From contig UQAX01000006.1 of NCBI GenBank assembly GCA_900539145.1, forward strand, positions 1 to 64,000: 64,000 bases of DNA, read 5' to 3'. The notes under the pieces are model-generated. The model was not told the DNA's origin, made no database searches, and saw only the letters and a program-made list of their open reading frames with translations. The position numbers were made by a program, and so were the translations under genes. Position 1 is the first letter of the stretch; every line of letters starts with the position of its first letter. This DNA is from an uncultured Blautia sp. (GTDB lineage Bacteria; Bacillota; Clostridia; Lachnospirales; Lachnospiraceae). This document shows, piece by piece, positions 50,970 to 59,870 of this stretch.

Positions 50970-52088
50970 ATGAACAGAATAATGAAAAAGCTGTTATGCC
51001 TTACAACAGCAGGTGTGTTAGGATTATCTGCATTGGCAGGCTGCGGAAGTAAAAAGATAGATGGTACAAAACCACTTTTAACAGGAAAAGAAGATACGGT
51101 AACAGTTGGTACAGGAAATCTGGTACTTCGTATGAATCAGGTACAGATGATGTCCTATATGTCCATGATGGGCGGCGGCACAGCAGGTATGTGGGAGCAG
51201 AAGACAGAGGATGGAAAAACTTATGGAGAGCAGACAAAGGACAGTGTACTGGAACAGTTAAAAGCAATGATGCTGTTAAAAGAACATGCGGCAGATTACA
51301 AGGTTTCTGTTTCTGATGAAGAAAAGAAAAGTATTGAAGAAGCTGTAAAAAAATTCATGGAAGCGAATACAAAAGAAACGATTGAAAAGCTTTCTGTTCA
51401 GCAGTCAGATATTGAACAGCTTTTAACATTGTTTACTTATCAGAGTAAAATGTATGAACCAATGACGGCTGATGTAGATACAAATGTAGAAGATACAGAG
51501 GCTGCTCAGAGCGCAATTACTTATTGCAAGGTCAGCACAGCAGACAAGACAAACGAAGACGGAACAACAACACCTCTTACCGATGAGGAGAAAAACGAGA
51601 AAAAAGCACAGGCACAGAGTGTTTTAGATAAGCTTTTAGCTTCTGATGACCCTGCTATGGCAGATGTAGATACTCTTGCAAAAGAAGTGGATGAGAATTT
51701 AAGCGCTTTAGATACGACTTTTGGGGCAGAAGATACTTTGTTAGATGAAAAACTTCTGGAAGCTGCAAAAACACTGCAGGACGGACAGGTTTACGAAAGC
51801 GTTGTAGAAGGCGAAAATGCTTATTATGTAGTCAGAATGGATCAGGTTCTGGACAGAGAAGCAACAGATACCGAGAAAGAACGAATTGTAAACGAAAGAA
51901 AACAGGAAGCATATCAGAAGCTTTTAGACGAATGGAAAGAAAAAACAGAAATTACGGTAAACGAAAAAGAATGGAAAAAGGTGACTTTGTCTGATAATGA
52001 TGTTTATACATTGAAACAGCCGGAGACAGAAGAAACACCGGAAGAAGCCACAGAAGAAACTGAAAATACAGAAGGTACACAGGAATAA
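50970..52088 (+). CDS. PrsA/SurA-like foldase lipoprotein
   Basis: The 372-residue protein has a lipobox LAGC (Cys at about 24), a SurA/trigger-factor-like helical N-terminal domain, a central part where PpiC-type isomerases carry the parvulin fold (about 180-320), and an acidic Glu/Thr-rich tail. Such proteins help secreted proteins fold outside the membrane. The parvulin signature is weak, so isomerase activity is uncertain. The ATG at 50970 follows AGGAGGAA; its position after mfd is common in related genomes. Confidence 0.78.
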   Translation: MNRIMKKLLCLTTAGVLGLSALAGCGSKKIDGTKPLLTGKEDTVTVGTGNLVLRMNQVQMMSYMSMMGGGTAGMWEQKTEDGKTYGEQTKDSVLEQLKAMMLLKEHAADYKVSVSDEEKKSIEEAVKKFMEANTKETIEKLSVQQSDIEQLLTLFTYQSKMYEPMTADVDTNVEDTEAAQSAITYCKVSTADKTNEDGTTTPLTDEEKNEKKAQAQSVLDKLLASDDPAMADVDTLAKEVDENLSALDTTFGAEDTLLDEKLLEAAKTLQDGQVYESVVEGENAYYVVRMDQVLDREATDTEKERIVNERKQEAYQKLLDEWKEKTEITVNEKEWKKVTLSDNDVYTLKQPETEETPEEATEETENTEGTQE

Positions 52089-52092
52089 AAAG

Positions 52093-52165
52093 AAGGAGTT
52101 TTCACTCCAAGTAATTATCCGGAATGTCGATACATTCTGAATATATACTTGAAGTGCAACTCCTT
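52093..52165. terminator. Bidirectional terminator between convergent genes
   Basis: A long hairpin: outer stem 52093-52100 with 52158-52165, plus inner pairing CACT/AGTG and CCAAGT/ACTTG. It ends with TTTAATTT on the plus strand and reaches the stop codon of the MATE gene on the other. Confidence 0.8.
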
Positions 52166-53526
52166 TAATTTATCCTCTGTTTCTCCAATCCATGTATCCA
52201 ATCCGACTTTAAGAAGTAGATAAGGAAGGTGATAGAACTCAGCGTCCATGTCAGCGGATAAGCCCAGAAGATAACGTGAATATCAGGGATAAAGTGTACT
52301 GCCGCAGTGATATAGCTTACACGGATAATACACCAGCATATCAGCATGACGAACATGGGAACGGCGGATTTTCCTGCGCCTCGCAAAATTCCTGCCATAC
52401 AATGGGAAAAGGCAAGAAGAAAATAAAACAGCGCATCAATACGAGCCTGATCTGTTCCATAGGCAATAACCTGAGGGGTATCGTTAAATGCAGCCAGAAA
52501 TTGAGGAGCAAAGAGGTAAATAATTACTCCAATCAGCTCAGCCATGGAAAGAGAGCAGATAACACCGAATACAGCTCCTTTTTTTGCCCTTTTGTATTCT
52601 TTTGCCCCCAGATTTTGGCTGATAAAGGTAGTCAGCGCCATGGCAAAGCAAGTAATTGGGAGAAAAGCAAAGCCCTCTACTTTGGAATACGAACCGCAGC
52701 CTGCCATTGCCATTTGTCCGAATTTGTTAATGTTGGACTGAACCACTACATTTGCCAGTGAAATAATGGAGTTTTGCAGCCCTGCGGGCAGACCATTGGA
52801 AATAATCTGGCGGAGCATCAGCCAGTCCATGCGAATACGAGAGGGATGTATTTTGTATTCTTCAGGACTCTTTAAAAGCTGTCTCAGACATAAAAGAGCG
52901 CTGATAAACTGAGAAACTACTGTGGCAAAGGCCGCTGCGCCTACACCCATACCAAATCCTGCTACCAGAATTAAATCCAGCACAATGTTAATAATAGAGG
53001 ATATAATTAAGTAAATTAAAGGATGTTTGCTGTCTCCCACGGACTGAAGGATTCCCACAAGGAAATTATACATAACAAAAGCTAAAGAACCGCAGAAATA
53101 AATACGGAAATAGGTGACGGAATTTGGCAGGACTTCAGCCGGAGTTCCCATCATTACTAAAATCTGTGGCGCTGCCACCACACCTACGATAGTCAGTAAA
53201 ATTCCTGACACAATACCGAGAGCTACAATAGTATGAATAGCTCTCTGAACTAAATCAAATTTTTTTGCACCGAAATATTTTGCAACGACAACACCTGCCC
53301 CAATGGCAATACCATTGAAAAATCCCACCATAAGAAAAATCAGATTTCCGGATGAGCTTACGGCTGCCAGAGCGCTGCTTCCCAGATAATTTCCTACGAT
53401 TAAGGAGTCGGCAGTATTGTAAAGCTGTTGAAATAAATTACCGAAAAACAGGGGGACGGCAAATGCAATGATTTTCTTCCAGATAGGACCGCTTGTCATA
53501 AGAGTTGCTGAAGAACGATTGTCCAT
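52165..53526 (-). CDS. MATE family efflux transporter, second copy
   Basis: The 453-residue protein has twelve membrane segments and the motif VPLFFGNLFQQLYNTADS near the N terminus. It is homologous to the MATE gene at 2132-3457 but clearly different in sequence. GGAGG precedes the ATG on the minus strand. No regulator is next to it; the divergent gene is EndoQ. The substrate is unknown. Confidence 0.9.
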   Translation of the reverse strand: MDNRSSATLMTSGPIWKKIIAFAVPLFFGNLFQQLYNTADSLIVGNYLGSSALAAVSSSGNLIFLMVGFFNGIAIGAGVVVAKYFGAKKFDLVQRAIHTIVALGIVSGILLTIVGVVAAPQILVMMGTPAEVLPNSVTYFRIYFCGSLAFVMYNFLVGILQSVGDSKHPLIYLIISSIINIVLDLILVAGFGMGVGAAAFATVVSQFISALLCLRQLLKSPEEYKIHPSRIRMDWLMLRQIISNGLPAGLQNSIISLANVVVQSNINKFGQMAMAGCGSYSKVEGFAFLPITCFAMALTTFISQNLGAKEYKRAKKGAVFGVICSLSMAELIGVIIYLFAPQFLAAFNDTPQVIAYGTDQARIDALFYFLLAFSHCMAGILRGAGKSAVPMFVMLICWCIIRVSYITAAVHFIPDIHVIFWAYPLTWTLSSITFLIYFLKSDWIHGLEKQRIN

Positions 53527-53620
53527 AGTTGTAATGCCTCCGTTTTGATACTATAATAAATAATCATATAATTAAGTATAAAGTTAGTGTAAGAGAAAAG
53601 CAAGTATTGAGGAGAAAAAT

Positions 53621-54895
53621 ATGTTCATATCAGATTTGCATATACATTCTAAATTTTCCAGAGCAACCAGTAAGGACTGCGATTTGGAGCATTTGGAAAT
53701 GTGGGCACGAAAAAAGGGAATACAGATTTTAGGTACAGGAGATTTTACCCACCCTGTTTGGCAGGAGGAAATGAGAGAAAAATTAGAACCTGCCGATGAC
53801 GGTCTTTATCGTTTGAAGAAAGAATACCGAATTTCAGACGGATTTGTGCCGGACACCATAACACCCAGATTTGCAGTTACAGGCGAAATAAGCTCTATTT
53901 ATAAAAAGAATGGAAAGACGAGACGAGTTCACAGTCTGCTTATACTTCCTAGTTTAGAGAAAGCACAGAAACTATCGGAAAAATTAGAAAAAATCGGAAA
54001 TCTTCATTCTGACGGACGTCCCATTTTAGGTTTGCCGTGCAAAGATTTGTTGGAAATGCTTCTTGAGACCACGGAAAAAGGAATTTATGTACCGGCGCAT
54101 ATCTGGACACCACATTTTTCCATGATGGGAGCATTCTCTGCGTTTTCGTCTTTGGAGGAGTGCTTTGAAGAATTATCGCCGTATATTCATGCAGTGGAAA
54201 CAGGCTTGTCCTCTGATCCTGCTATGAATTGGAGAGTCCCGGCTCTTGAGAAGATGCAGCTTATTTCTAATTCTGATGCACATTCCCCGTCAAAATTGGG
54301 AAGAGAAGCCAATTTAATGGAAATAGAGATGTCTTATGGCGGTTTGGAAAAAGCAATTCAGACAGGAGAGGGACTTTTAGGAACCATAGAATTTTATCCT
54401 GAGGAGGGAAAATATCACCTTGACGGTCATAGGAAATGTCAAGTCTGCCTAACGCCAAAGCAGACAAAGGAACAGGGAGGAATATGCCCTGTGTGCGGGA
54501 AAAAACTCACCGTAGGCGTACTGCATAGAATAGAAGAACTGGCTGACAAAGAAGAAGGATATGTAAAAGCAGGAGCAAAGCCTTTTGAAAAATTAGTGCC
54601 TTTAATAGAAATTATTGCGGAAGATATGGGATATTCCACTGCCTCTAAAAAAGTCTTTGAGAAATATCAGCAGGCTTTATTAAAGCTGGGTACAGAATTT
54701 GAAATTTTAAGAGAAGTCCCTTTGGAGGATATTAAAAGGCAGATGGGAGAAAAGATTGCAGAGGGAATTTCTCATATTCGAAAAGGAGAAGTACAGTGTA
54801 TTCCGGGCTTTGACGGGGAATACGGAAAGATAAAGGTCATGGGACTTAAATATACGGGAAAGATTACGGCAGAAGAAGTACCGTGGGGAAATTAA
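53621..54895 (+). CDS. Endonuclease Q family DNA repair nuclease
   Basis: The 424-residue protein has an N-terminal PHP domain with the metal motif DLHIHSKFS (5-13) and further His/Asp sites (GDFTHP, PAHIWTPHF, NSDAHS), a four-Cys zinc module (CQVC and CPVCGKK near 273-293), and a helical C-terminal region. This is the EndoQ layout; EndoQ nicks DNA 5' of deaminated bases such as hypoxanthine and uracil. It is transcribed alone. TTGAGGAGAAA precedes the ATG. Confidence 0.9.
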   Translation: MFISDLHIHSKFSRATSKDCDLEHLEMWARKKGIQILGTGDFTHPVWQEEMREKLEPADDGLYRLKKEYRISDGFVPDTITPRFAVTGEISSIYKKNGKTRRVHSLLILPSLEKAQKLSEKLEKIGNLHSDGRPILGLPCKDLLEMLLETTEKGIYVPAHIWTPHFSMMGAFSAFSSLEECFEELSPYIHAVETGLSSDPAMNWRVPALEKMQLISNSDAHSPSKLGREANLMEIEMSYGGLEKAIQTGEGLLGTIEFYPEEGKYHLDGHRKCQVCLTPKQTKEQGGICPVCGKKLTVGVLHRIEELADKEEGYVKAGAKPFEKLVPLIEIIAEDMGYSTASKKVFEKYQQALLKLGTEFEILREVPLEDIKRQMGEKIAEGISHIRKGEVQCIPGFDGEYGKIKVMGLKYTGKITAEEVPWGN

Positions 54896-54901
54896 AAAAT
54901 A

Positions 54902-54966
54902 GAGCATTACTTTTAGATATATCGAGAATATTTCTGATAATGGGTTAAAGTAATGCTCCATTTTTT
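54902..54966. terminator. Terminator between EndoQ and the TSCPD gene
   Basis: A 12-bp perfect stem (54902-54913 with 54947-54958) followed by CATTTTTT. A second small stem (GCTTAAT/ATTAAGC) at 54969-54995 lies at the end of the opposite gene. Confidence 0.85.
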
Positions 54967-54992
54967 ATGCTTAATTTTTTTAAGGAAAATGA

Positions 54993-55235
54993 TTAAGCTC
55001 TGGCTTCTTCCAAAGCTCTTGCCAACTGGTCAGGGCAGGAAGTGCCTCTGCCGTTGCAGTCTGTTCCTTTTAATCTTTGGATAACATCATCCACTTTCAT
55101 TCCCTGAACAAGGCTTGCAATTCCCTGTGTATTTCCGTTGCAGCCACCGTTGAATTTTACGGATTTTACAACATCACCTTCAATTTCGAATTCGATAGAG
55201 CGTGAACATACGCCTTTTGTTTTATATACAGCCAT
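54993..55235 (-). CDS. TSCPD domain protein
   Basis: The 80-residue protein belongs to the small TSCPD family (TIGR03905-type), which resembles the C-terminal piece of vitamin B12-dependent ribonucleotide reductase and NrdR-associated proteins. CSRSIEFEI, GGCNGN and TSCPDQLARAL are the signatures, with four conserved Cys that could bind a metal. AGGAGG precedes the ATG on the minus strand. The function is unknown. Confidence 0.88.
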   Translation of the reverse strand: MAVYKTKGVCSRSIEFEIEGDVVKSVKFNGGCNGNTQGIASLVQGMKVDDVIQRLKGTDCNGRGTSCPDQLARALEEARA

Positions 55236-55384
55236 CTTAAAATCCTCCTTTGTTTGTTTCTTCAGTGTGAATTATAGCATGACTGAAAAAAAACGTAAAG
55301 ACAAAGAAACAACTGGCAACGAAGGAAAGATTATGTTAAAGTGAAAGGCAGAGAACAATATTTTACAGGAAAGGTGAATGGATT

Positions 55385-56083
55385 ATGAATATGATTGGAA
55401 TTATCGGCGCTATGGAAGAAGAAGTAGAGCTGTTAAAAGAAAAAATGACAGATACAGTAATTGTGGAAAAAGCAGGAATGAAGTTTGTAAAAGGAAACTT
55501 GAAAGGTCAGACTGCTGTTGTGGTTCGCTCCGGCATTGGTAAGGTAAATGCTGGTATTTGTACACAGATTTTAGCAGATGAATTTCAGGTTGAAGCTGTA
55601 ATTAACACAGGAATAGCAGGTTCTTTAAAGGCAGAAATCAATATCGGTGATATTGTGTTGTCCACAGATACCATGCAGCACGATGTAGATGCCAGAGAAT
55701 TCGGATATCCTCTGGGACAGATACCTCGTATGGAAACACTGGCATTTGGGGCAGATGAGAATTTAAGAAAGTTGGCAAAGGAAGTGTGCGAAGAAGTTAA
55801 TCCTGATATTCAGGTATTTGAAGGGCGTGTTGCCAGCGGTGACCAGTTCGTAGCAGATAAAGAAACAAAGGAAAAAATTATTGAAAACACACAGGCGTAC
55901 TGTACGGAAATGGAAGGGGCTGCCATTGGTCAGGCTGCATATTTAAACAAAATTCCGTATTTAGTAATCCGTGCCATTTCCGACAAGGCAGATGACAGCG
56001 CACACGTAGATTACCCAACCTTTGAAAGACAGGCAATCCGCCATACGGTAAACCTTGTCAGCAGCATGATGGAGAGAATGTAA
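55385..56083 (+). CDS. mtnN: 5'-methylthioadenosine/S-adenosylhomocysteine nucleosidase
   Basis: The 232-residue enzyme removes adenine from methylthioadenosine and S-adenosylhomocysteine. Family segments are GAMEEEVELL (8-17), SGIGKVNAG, NTGIAGSL, SGDQFVAD, EMEGAAIGQ with the catalytic Glu pair, and ISDKAD with the catalytic Asp. Its length is typical. AGGAAAGGTG precedes the ATG at some distance. It recycles products of SAM-dependent methylation. Confidence 0.95.
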   Translation: MNMIGIIGAMEEEVELLKEKMTDTVIVEKAGMKFVKGNLKGQTAVVVRSGIGKVNAGICTQILADEFQVEAVINTGIAGSLKAEINIGDIVLSTDTMQHDVDAREFGYPLGQIPRMETLAFGADENLRKLAKEVCEEVNPDIQVFEGRVASGDQFVADKETKEKIIENTQAYCTEMEGAAIGQAAYLNKIPYLVIRAISDKADDSAHVDYPTFERQAIRHTVNLVSSMMERM

Positions 56084-56232
56084 AGGAATTAGCTGCATAA
56101 ACTGTCACTTCAGGCAGGGATTTGTCGAGCGAATTTTGTTTCCAAAAACAGGCAGGTGCTATATAATAGAGTTCATAGAGAAAAAGAGACGCAGAGCATA
56201 AAACAGCTATGCGCCGAATATGAGGAGGAGCT

Positions 56233-56952
56233 ATGGAGTACCTGATTTTTTATTATGGGACATGCCTGATGGGGCTTGTCAGCATTATCAGTATGCTGGC
56301 AATTTACACAAGTAACAAGAGGGTTTTGAAGGAGTCGAAAAACCCGGCACAAGCAAAAGAGAAATGGACAGCCAATTTTATTGCAGAACATCAAAAGCTG
56401 TTAAAAGATAACATACAGATACATAACCCGGCAGTTTATGTAATGAAACGCATGAGAGGACGAAAGATAGGACCGTGGAGTATGCACCAGATAAAGGGCA
56501 TTTCATGGATTACTTTATGCCTCTCATTTTTATTTGCAGGGGGACAGTTCTTTCTTTTGGGAGAAGGCAGAAATCAGGTTGTAACCCTTTTGCCGTTTAA
56601 GGTAGAGCTTCCTGCCATGAGTCTTACGGTATTTACCGCTATCGGGCTTGGAATTGTACTTTTAGGGCTGAAAATATTAACAGGGACAGGGTATCATGAG
56701 GAAGAAATTGAAACAAACCTGTTAGACTATGTGGAAAATCGCTGTAAAGAGCCTGTAAAAGCCGTTCCCCAAAAGAAAGCGGCAAAATCGGTTGAAAATC
56801 CGAAAAAAGATGAGGTTTTAAAACAGATTGAGCAAGGGATTTTAGAGACGGCTGCCACAGACACCCGCTATGCGCATTTGCTGGACAAAGAAGAAAAAGC
56901 CATTGTCAAAGATGTGGTAAAGGAATTTTTGGCGGGAAGCCAGAAGAAATAA
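56233..56952 (+). CDS. Membrane protein of unknown function
   Basis: The 239-residue protein has one membrane segment at the N terminus (about 4-24), two more near 90-108 and 128-148, and a charged C-terminal cytoplasmic part with a probable coiled coil. No family is recognised, although similar proteins occur near mtnN in related genomes as far as I recall. GAGGAGG precedes the ATG. A possible promoter lies at 56139-56167 (TTTCCA, 17 bases, TATAAT). A terminator follows. Confidence 0.75.
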   Translation: MEYLIFYYGTCLMGLVSIISMLAIYTSNKRVLKESKNPAQAKEKWTANFIAEHQKLLKDNIQIHNPAVYVMKRMRGRKIGPWSMHQIKGISWITLCLSFLFAGGQFFLLGEGRNQVVTLLPFKVELPAMSLTVFTAIGLGIVLLGLKILTGTGYHEEEIETNLLDYVENRCKEPVKAVPQKKAAKSVENPKKDEVLKQIEQGILETAATDTRYAHLLDKEEKAIVKDVVKEFLAGSQKK

Positions 56953-56982
56953 GAGAATGAAAACTAATAAAAAATAATGGGA

Positions 56983-57028
56983 AACCTTCTTTGGTGAAAA
57001 TTTGCCAGAGAAGGTTTTCTGATTTTTT
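56983..57028 (+). terminator. Terminator after the membrane protein gene
   Basis: A 12-bp stem (56983-56994 with 57005-57016, one T-G pair) followed by TTCTGATTTTTT. Confidence 0.8.
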
Positions 57029-57114
57029 CATAAGAAACAGCATAAAAAGTACATGACAGAACACGAAAAAAGTGCTAAGATGGAAAGAATAAAAATTTTG
57101 GAAGGAATGAGAAT

Positions 57115-57987
57115 ATGGAACAGGAAAAAAAGACAGCAATGCGGGTATCGGCAGTTACCATTGTGTGGAATGTTATCCTTTCTATTTTTAAATTGATAGC
57201 AGGTATTGTAGGACATTCGGGAGCAATGATTTCTGATGCAGTTCATTCTGCTTCTGATGTATTTAGCACTATTATTGTAATTTTAGGAATTAATATTGCC
57301 AGTAAGCAGTCAGATGACGACCATCAGTACGGTCATGACCGACTGGAATGTGTGGCGGCAATTTTATTGGCGGTTGTGCTGTTTGCCACAGGTATTGGCA
57401 TTGGTATCGGAGGTATTAACAAGATTATTGAGGGTACGGCAGGAAAAGATGAAATCCCCGGAATGATTGCCCTGATTGCAGCGGTTGCTTCTATTGTGGT
57501 GAAGGAAGGAATGTTTTGGTATACCAGAAGCGCTGCTAAGAAAATAAATTCCGGCGCTTTGATGGCAGATGCGTGGCATCACCGCTCGGATGCTTTATCT
57601 TCCGTTGGCGCTCTTATTGGTATCGGCGGCGCACGTCTGGGATTTCCGGTATTAGACCCGATTGCCAGTGTAATTATCTGTGTGTTTATTGTGAAAGCAG
57701 CTTACGATATTTTTAAAGATGCCATCGATAAAATGGTAGATAAATCTTGTGATGAAGAAACAGAAGAAAAAATGCGTCGGTTAATTGAAGAACAGCAGGG
57801 AGTTTTAAAAGTGGATGTACTGCGCACCAGATTGTTTGGGGCAAAGATGTATGTGGATATTGAGATTGCCGCAGATGGAGACATTACCCTGAGAGAAGGG
57901 CATGAAATAGCACAGGCTGTTCACGATAAGGTGGAGGAAGAATTTCCGCTGGTGAAACACTGTATGGTGCATGTAAATCCGTTGTAA
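57115..57987 (+). CDS. Cation diffusion facilitator (CDF) metal exporter
   Basis: The 290-residue protein has six membrane segments. The metal-site residues are visible in DAVHSASD (segment 2) and DAWHHRSD (segment 5), and a cytoplasmic regulatory domain ends the protein with KHCMVHVNP. CDF proteins export zinc, iron, manganese or cobalt; the Asp/His composition does not settle which. AAGGAATG precedes the ATG. With the two CobW GTPases it points to active control of divalent metals in this cell. Confidence 0.92.
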   Translation: MEQEKKTAMRVSAVTIVWNVILSIFKLIAGIVGHSGAMISDAVHSASDVFSTIIVILGINIASKQSDDDHQYGHDRLECVAAILLAVVLFATGIGIGIGGINKIIEGTAGKDEIPGMIALIAAVASIVVKEGMFWYTRSAAKKINSGALMADAWHHRSDALSSVGALIGIGGARLGFPVLDPIASVIICVFIVKAAYDIFKDAIDKMVDKSCDEETEEKMRRLIEEQQGVLKVDVLRTRLFGAKMYVDIEIAADGDITLREGHEIAQAVHDKVEEEFPLVKHCMVHVNPL

Positions 57988-58000
57988 AAGGAGGATGCCA

Positions 58001-59587
58001 ATGAAAGCATATCAGTTAAAAATACAAATTAAAAATTCGCACCCGCCTATTTGGCGAAGAGTCATAGTGCCTTCCGGCATTACTTTTCAAGAACTGGCAG
58101 AAATATTGAATATCACCATGGGATGGATAGGATATCACATGCACTGTTTTGAGTTTTCTCGTTTGGGTATTTCTGTCGAGATGAAGTCTGATGAACTGGA
58201 TTTTTTTGAAGAGATGGATAATGAGAGTTTGGATGAGAAAGAAACCGTCATAGATACTCTTTTAGAGAGACAAAATAATTTTACTTATGTATATGATTTT
58301 GGAGATAATTGGGAACATAAGGTTACTGTGGAAGAAATGATAGACGATTATAAATATTCTTATGCCAAAGTCTTAAAATATAAGGGAAAGACACCGTATG
58401 AGGACTGTGGAGGAATATATGGATACTATGAGATGCAAGATATTCTAAGTAATCCAAAACATTCTCAATACAGAGAAATAAAAGAATGGGTAGGAGCGCA
58501 ACTTACACAGAAGTATGATTTAGAGGGGATAAATGAAGTATTAAGTGAGTTGGAATGTGAGGCTTCCGATGTAACTTTGAAAGAAATATTAACGGAATAT
58601 TCGAAATCAGATTTAGTTGAAATTGCAAAAGTACATCACTTATCCGGTTATTCGAAATATAAAAAAACAGAATTGGTGGAATTCTTAATAAGAGAGCTAT
58701 TGAGTAAAGAGGTTATGTGCAGGTATTTCAGATTTTTAAGTGAAGATGAAATACAATTTTTGGAAAGTGAAAACACAATACGAAAAGTCTCTTTTGAAGA
58801 TATGAGATACGCATATTTATTGGAAGGCGGCTATGTTGGAGTCTATGCAGACTTGGCAGATAGTATGTTTTGCCTGCCAAAAGAAGTAAAAGAAGCTTAC
58901 CAAGAGAATTGCACAGGAGACTGGAAGAAGGAATGTCAGGATGTAGAGACGTTTCTGATGTATTTTAATGTGGCGGCAGAGCTGTATGGGATTTGTCCTG
59001 TGGAAAAAGCAGCGGAATTGTATAAAAGAGATACAGGACTGGAAAAGGATGAATTTTCCATTATGGCTTTTCTAAAAGATATTCCAGAGAACAAAAAATG
59101 TTTTGCAATGCAGGGCAGCCAGATTGTATTATCGTTGTATAAAGAAAAAAGTGAATACAACAGACTTCTTCAGGAACAGCAGGGAATGGATTTTTATATT
59201 CCGTCAAAGGAAGAAATAGAATGTTTAGGTAAAAATGGTTATTTGCCCTTTGGAAAGAACATGGAGCAGTTAAAAGCGTTCTTTATGAAGGAAGGAAAAG
59301 AGGGCAAGGAAGATGCAGAGCTTTTGTGCCGAACCATTCAGTTTATTATTCGAATAGGCAGAACAATGGAAGAAATCTTAGAGATGTTGGAGAATACCCT
59401 TTGGGAATATGAGGAAATGATGAATAATGACAGCATGAGAACCAGACTGTTTCATAAAATAGAGAACGCATGGAAAGAAACCAATACCGTTATAAAACGA
59501 GGAAATGCAGAAAAGACAAAAATGTCGGCGGAGACATCTGATGATAAGATTATTTTATTTCCAAGGAAATTGCCTCCTACGAAATAA
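58001..59587 (+). CDS. Plasmid pRiA4b ORF-3 family protein with a SAP/Rho-N-like middle domain
   Basis: The 528-residue protein starts with the pRiA4b ORF-3 domain (about 1-185: KIQIKNSHPPIWRRV, FTYVYDFGDNWEH, CGGIYGY). Residues about 195-240 (LTEYSKSDLVEIAKVHHLSGY, KKTELVEFL) look like a small SAP/Rho-N/HeH-type helical module that binds nucleic acid in other proteins. The remaining 290 residues are helical and unrecognised. The function is unknown. ATG 58001 is chosen because AAGGAGG lies 7 bases upstream. The last seven codons coincide with a dispersed repeat, so the natural end may have been replaced. Confidence 0.85.
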   Translation: MKAYQLKIQIKNSHPPIWRRVIVPSGITFQELAEILNITMGWIGYHMHCFEFSRLGISVEMKSDELDFFEEMDNESLDEKETVIDTLLERQNNFTYVYDFGDNWEHKVTVEEMIDDYKYSYAKVLKYKGKTPYEDCGGIYGYYEMQDILSNPKHSQYREIKEWVGAQLTQKYDLEGINEVLSELECEASDVTLKEILTEYSKSDLVEIAKVHHLSGYSKYKKTELVEFLIRELLSKEVMCRYFRFLSEDEIQFLESENTIRKVSFEDMRYAYLLEGGYVGVYADLADSMFCLPKEVKEAYQENCTGDWKKECQDVETFLMYFNVAAELYGICPVEKAAELYKRDTGLEKDEFSIMAFLKDIPENKKCFAMQGSQIVLSLYKEKSEYNRLLQEQQGMDFYIPSKEEIECLGKNGYLPFGKNMEQLKAFFMKEGKEGKEDAELLCRTIQFIIRIGRTMEEILEMLENTLWEYEEMMNNDSMRTRLFHKIENAWKETNTVIKRGNAEKTKMSAETSDDKIILFPRKLPPTK

Positions 59588-59768
59588 AGCAACAGTTTAG
59601 CCATATCAGCTCGAATTGGTGGTTTCACCACCTATACGCTGCAATGCAGCGCAAATTCTCGCTTATGGCAGAGCGCCATATACAAATCCAACAAAATTGT
59701 CTTGTTGCAAGCAAGCTTGCCAATCCATTTTTGTGGATTTGTGCATGGCTGAACTGTTACGAAATAAA
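59578..59768 (+). mobile_element. Small multi-hairpin element flanked by 11-bp direct repeats
   Basis: An 11-bp direct repeat, TACGAAATAAA, flanks the element (59578-59588 and 59758-59768). Inside, a closing stem (59591-59604 with 59745-59758) encloses hairpins at 59618-59632, 59637-59651, 59664-59680 and a nested one at 59682-59690/59734-59742 that contains 59707-59720. The layout resembles a non-coding MITE-like or structured RNA element. No plausible gene lies in it; the short frame at 59644 has no ribosome site. Confidence 0.7.
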
Positions 59769-59870
59769 AAATATTAGAGAAATTTTTCTTGTAAATCATC
59801 AAAGTCTATTTTATAATAGAAACCATTCTTGATAAAATATTTCAGAGATAGAGTGTTAGGAGGAAAAAGC

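Noticed and set aside
59644..59832. Short open frame inside the hairpin element before guaA
   Set aside because: No ribosome site, and the sequence is explained by nested inverted repeats.
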